Source of the DNA: Christensenella sp.
GTDB lineage: Bacteria > Bacillota > Clostridia > Christensenellales > CAG-917
Length of the DNA: 64,000 bases
Direction of reading: 5' to 3'
NCBI GenBank assembly: GCA_022009775.1
Contig: CP091723.1
Span: forward strand, 1,054,001 to 1,118,000
Of this stretch, positions 61,640-64,000 are shown one piece after another (the first letter of the stretch is position 1; every line of letters begins with the position of its first letter). Under the pieces are notes generated by a model that saw nothing but the letters and a program-made list of their open reading frames with translations, had not been told where the DNA came from and made no database searches. Made by a program: the position numbers and the translations under genes.

Positions 61640-63266
61640 TATTTGACGATAAACACTTTGGTTTGGTGTTTTTCAAGCACGGCGTTGACGTTGCCGTCCG
61701 TGGTTGCGATTTGGCCGCTCCATTGCTCTTTGAGCGAATATTCTGACTTCTTTTGCATTGCTACGTATTCGTCGTTTGCAAGCGTGTTCAAATCAAACTT
61801 GCAGGATTTTGCATGAGAAGTTTTGTTGAAGAAACACACGGCGACCGAGCCGTCCGCAAGCGGTTTTGCAAGCACGTCCACTGCGCCTTTTTTGACGCGT
61901 TTGGCTTGCTTTGCGAGCGAGTCTTGGTTGATTGCTATCATATTGCGGTTGGTGACGATGCTCTTGACCTGATCCGACATATTTCTTAAATCGTTGCCGA
62001 GAATAAGGGGAGCGTTCATCATGCACCAAAGCGAGAAGTGCGACACGTTTTGATTGTACGACAGTTTGCCGTTGCCGACTTCGAGCATATCGGGGTCGTT
62101 GTAATGTCCCTTGCTTGCGTATTTGTAGAGTTTGACGGTGTGTTCGTATATGAGTTTAATCCACCACCACCAAGGGCGAATATCCGGCGTCGTGCGCCAC
62201 AGATTGCCTGCTTTTGCTCCCCCAATTGTATGGCTTGCCCCAACCCCATTCGCATATCGAGAAAACGATGGGCTTTTTCTTTTTGCTTGCGCTCCTTTGC
62301 GACTTTTGCGGTTGCTTTTTGAAGAGCCTTGCCCATACGGATATACTGATACATTTCGCTGTCGGCGTTGCTTGTGACCGGATTGAAAAGTTTTATGACG
62401 TTTCTTCCTTGTTTCAGACGCACGATGACTTGGAAACGCGCGGTGACGTTTGGAGTTTTTTGCGGGGGGAATAGAATTTCGTATTCTTCGCCGTCGTTGA
62501 TTTTGGCGATAAGATACTTCTCGTATGCGCCTTTTTTCTTGATGTTTATTGTCAGCACGTATTCGCCGTCTTCGTCGACTTCGATGCTGTTGTATGTGAT
62601 TGCGCCCTGATTGGCGTCAAGCCCCGAAACGTAGCTGCCGGTGGGGAGTTTTGTGTCCGTCATAAAGCGAGCAAGCCCCGAAAGCACTGCGTTGTGCACG
62701 GAATATTCGATTGGATGACCGTCAAATTGCGACACGCTCACGCTGTACACGAGCGGTGCGTATCTTGAAATGGGGATATGATGGCAGTAGTCGTATTTGA
62801 AATACTCCACGCCCCATTTTGCAAGCGTGTTTGCATCGAATTGTTCTCTGCCGAGACTTGCGGGCAGGTCTTCGCACGTAAGAGTGCCGTTTGAAGTGTA
62901 TGCGCCGAGTTTCAAGCCGAGTTTGTTGACTTCCTTTACGAGATATTCTATGCCGTGCGGAAACGTTTCGTAGTCGCCCACGAGTTCGCCGTTTTCGTCA
63001 CGAAGGGAAGACTGCCAGCAGTCGTCGAGATTTATGTAACTGTAACCTGCGTCGATAAGCCCTTTATCTTTCATCGCTTGCGCGGTTTCGAGAATGAGTT
63101 TTTCGTTTATGCGGTTGCGGAAAGTGTTCCAACTTGACCAACCCATAGGGGGAGTGAGCGCGACGCCGTTGTCAAAATCGTCAAGATTAGGCTTAACGCT
63201 CGTAGGGCGTTTTTTCGTGAAAAGACTGCGGATATAGCAGAAAGGACACATATTGTTTCGCTTCAT
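61639..63266 (-). CDS. GH27 alpha-galactosidase with an inserted beta domain, frame broken twice
   Basis: About 541 aa after removing one base from the T-run 62274-62278 and one from the C-run around 62218-62223. GH27 blocks: TPPMGWSSWNTF, INLDDCWQ, FKYDYC with nucleophile Asp159, then after the repairs IVFSICEWGWGKPYNWG, LWRTTPDIRPWWWW (acid/base Asp) and MLEVGNG. Residues about 195-330 between the nucleophile and acid/base blocks are an added beta-rich domain (VSGLDANQGAITYNSIEV onward) like a carbohydrate-binding module. No signal peptide is obvious. Confidence 0.85.
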
Positions 63267-63282
63267 AGTATCACCTTGTCAA

Positions 63283-63744
63283 TTATTTCAATTTCATATT
63301 TTTGGAGCGCATTTTCGCGTCCAGACGGTCGAAACGTTTTTCGATGCTTTCGCCGTGCTCTATCTTGATTTGATTCATCATTGCCACAAATCCGACGTAA
63401 AGAACCGTGAGAATCGCGCATATTGCAAGCATTGCCTTGCCCATTTCCCAAGTGATGTGATTGTCGAGATTGAAGAACGTGCGGATAATTTGAACGATGT
63501 CTATCGTCTTTCCGTTTACTTCGACGTTTATGGAAATGAAATACACGCCAACGAAAATGAACACCATCAGCAAATACACGAAAAGATTGAGCGCGATAAG
63601 CATTTTTGACTTGTTGATTTTGTGTTTTTTGCGTTCTTTCTTTCCTTGTTTAGGCTTTTGTTTTCTGTCTTTTGTCCCGATAACTTGCATTGCGACGCCG
63701 TTTTGCCAGGAGTCCTTTCTTTCCTGCTCGTCAAAATCGCTCAT
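63283..63744 (-). CDS. Small membrane protein of unknown function
   Basis: 153 aa: basic cytoplasmic N-terminus (KPKQGKKERKKHKINKSK), membrane helix about 48-72, extracytoplasmic loop, helix about 100-122, and a charged tail. Overlaps the upstream gene by ATGA and lies 16 bp before the GH27 gene. No family recognised. Confidence 0.7.
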   Translation of the reverse strand: MSDFDEQERKDSWQNGVAMQVIGTKDRKQKPKQGKKERKKHKINKSKMLIALNLFVYLLMVFIFVGVYFISINVEVNGKTIDIVQIIRTFFNLDNHITWEMGKAMLAICAILTVLYVGFVAMMNQIKIEHGESIEKRFDRLDAKMRSKNMKLK

Positions 63745-64000
63745 ATTCGCTTTTTTCGGCTTGTTGCGCTGCCTTTTCGCGTTCTTTCATAAGGTCGCTA
63801 ATTCCGAAGAACGCCGACCAACTGGAAAGTTTTGTGGGCAACGAAACTTTGAAAAGAAGAAGGAATCCCACGAACGTGATAACCCAAATAAACACCGTCT
63901 GAGACTGTGCGTCGGCGAGATTCGTAAGGAAGAACTTGTTGCAGAGTATGACGGCAATCGCGCCGAGCATAACCGTTATGCCGCCGGGCAATGCGTTTGA
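63731..64000 (-). CDS. Membrane protein of unknown function (5' end beyond the window)
   Basis: The frame is open to the right edge, so the start is not seen. Two hydrophobic stretches (about VMLGAIAVILCNKFF and VFIWVITFVGFLLLF) and a C-terminal charged tail are visible. It is the first visible gene of the four-gene minus-strand operon ending with the DNA glycosylase. Confidence 0.65.
   Translation of the reverse strand, partial: SNALPGGITVMLGAIAVILCNKFFLTNLADAQSQTVFIWVITFVGFLLLFKVSLPTKLSSWSAFFGISDLMKEREKAAQQAEKSEYERF

Overview
The window is about 64 kb of a moderately low-GC bacterial chromosome, almost certainly an anaerobic gut Firmicute of the class Clostridia. The evidence is the S10-spc-alpha ribosomal order ending secY-adk-map-KOW-infA-rpmJ-rpsM-rpsK-rpsD-rpoA-rplQ, a zinc-type S14, an L7Ae-like protein before rpsL, ATP-type PEP carboxykinase, a PerR-like regulator next to a reverse rubrerythrin, and a glucuronide-use cluster. 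A finer placement (for example Christensenellales) would be a guess.

Layout. 1-5.9 kb: hexuronide catabolism (mannonate oxidoreductase, KDPG aldolase, KDG kinase, GH2 enzyme, GPH sugar transporter). 6-13.3 kb: a chain of small palindromes, a flotillin, a zinc-ribbon protein, pckA, and a minus-strand operon of a tandem AAA+ ATPase with two YbjN-like proteins. 13.4-14 kb: three tandem copies of a 188-bp repeat. 14.1-30 kb: the S10-spc-alpha superoperon. 30-37.4 kb: TtcA-like tRNA thiolase, a membrane protein, fba and three aminopeptidases. 37.5-40.6 kb: tRNA-Ser(CGA) followed by an AT-rich AvaI/BsoBI-type restriction-modification pair, bounded by 130-bp direct repeats that start in the tRNA 3' end. 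40.7-46.4 kb: epimerase-like protein, EFR1 ferredoxin, two-component system and gap. 46.6-48.6 kb: dispersed repeats around one unknown gene. 48.6-57.3 kb: L7Ae-like, rpsL, rpsG, fusA, tuf, rpmG, secE, nusG, rplK, rplA, rplJ, rplL. 57.4-64 kb: GmrSD-like enzyme, PerR-like regulator, rubrerythrin, repeats, and a minus-strand operon ending in a GH27 alpha-galactosidase and a uracil/hypoxanthine-DNA glycosylase.

The most interesting signal is non-coding. A folded element of about 125 bp sits directly on the stop codons of fba, gap, rplA (three tandem copies, period 124) and rubrerythrin. Its helices are kept while their sequence changes, which points to selection on structure; I do not recognise it as a known RNA family.

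Reading-frame caution. Around 16 one-base gains or losses, nearly all in homopolymers, break otherwise normal genes, including L2, L4, L5, L16, L30, KDPG aldolase, PerR and GH27. I read these as sequence or assembly errors. Coordinates given for those genes span the whole repaired gene.
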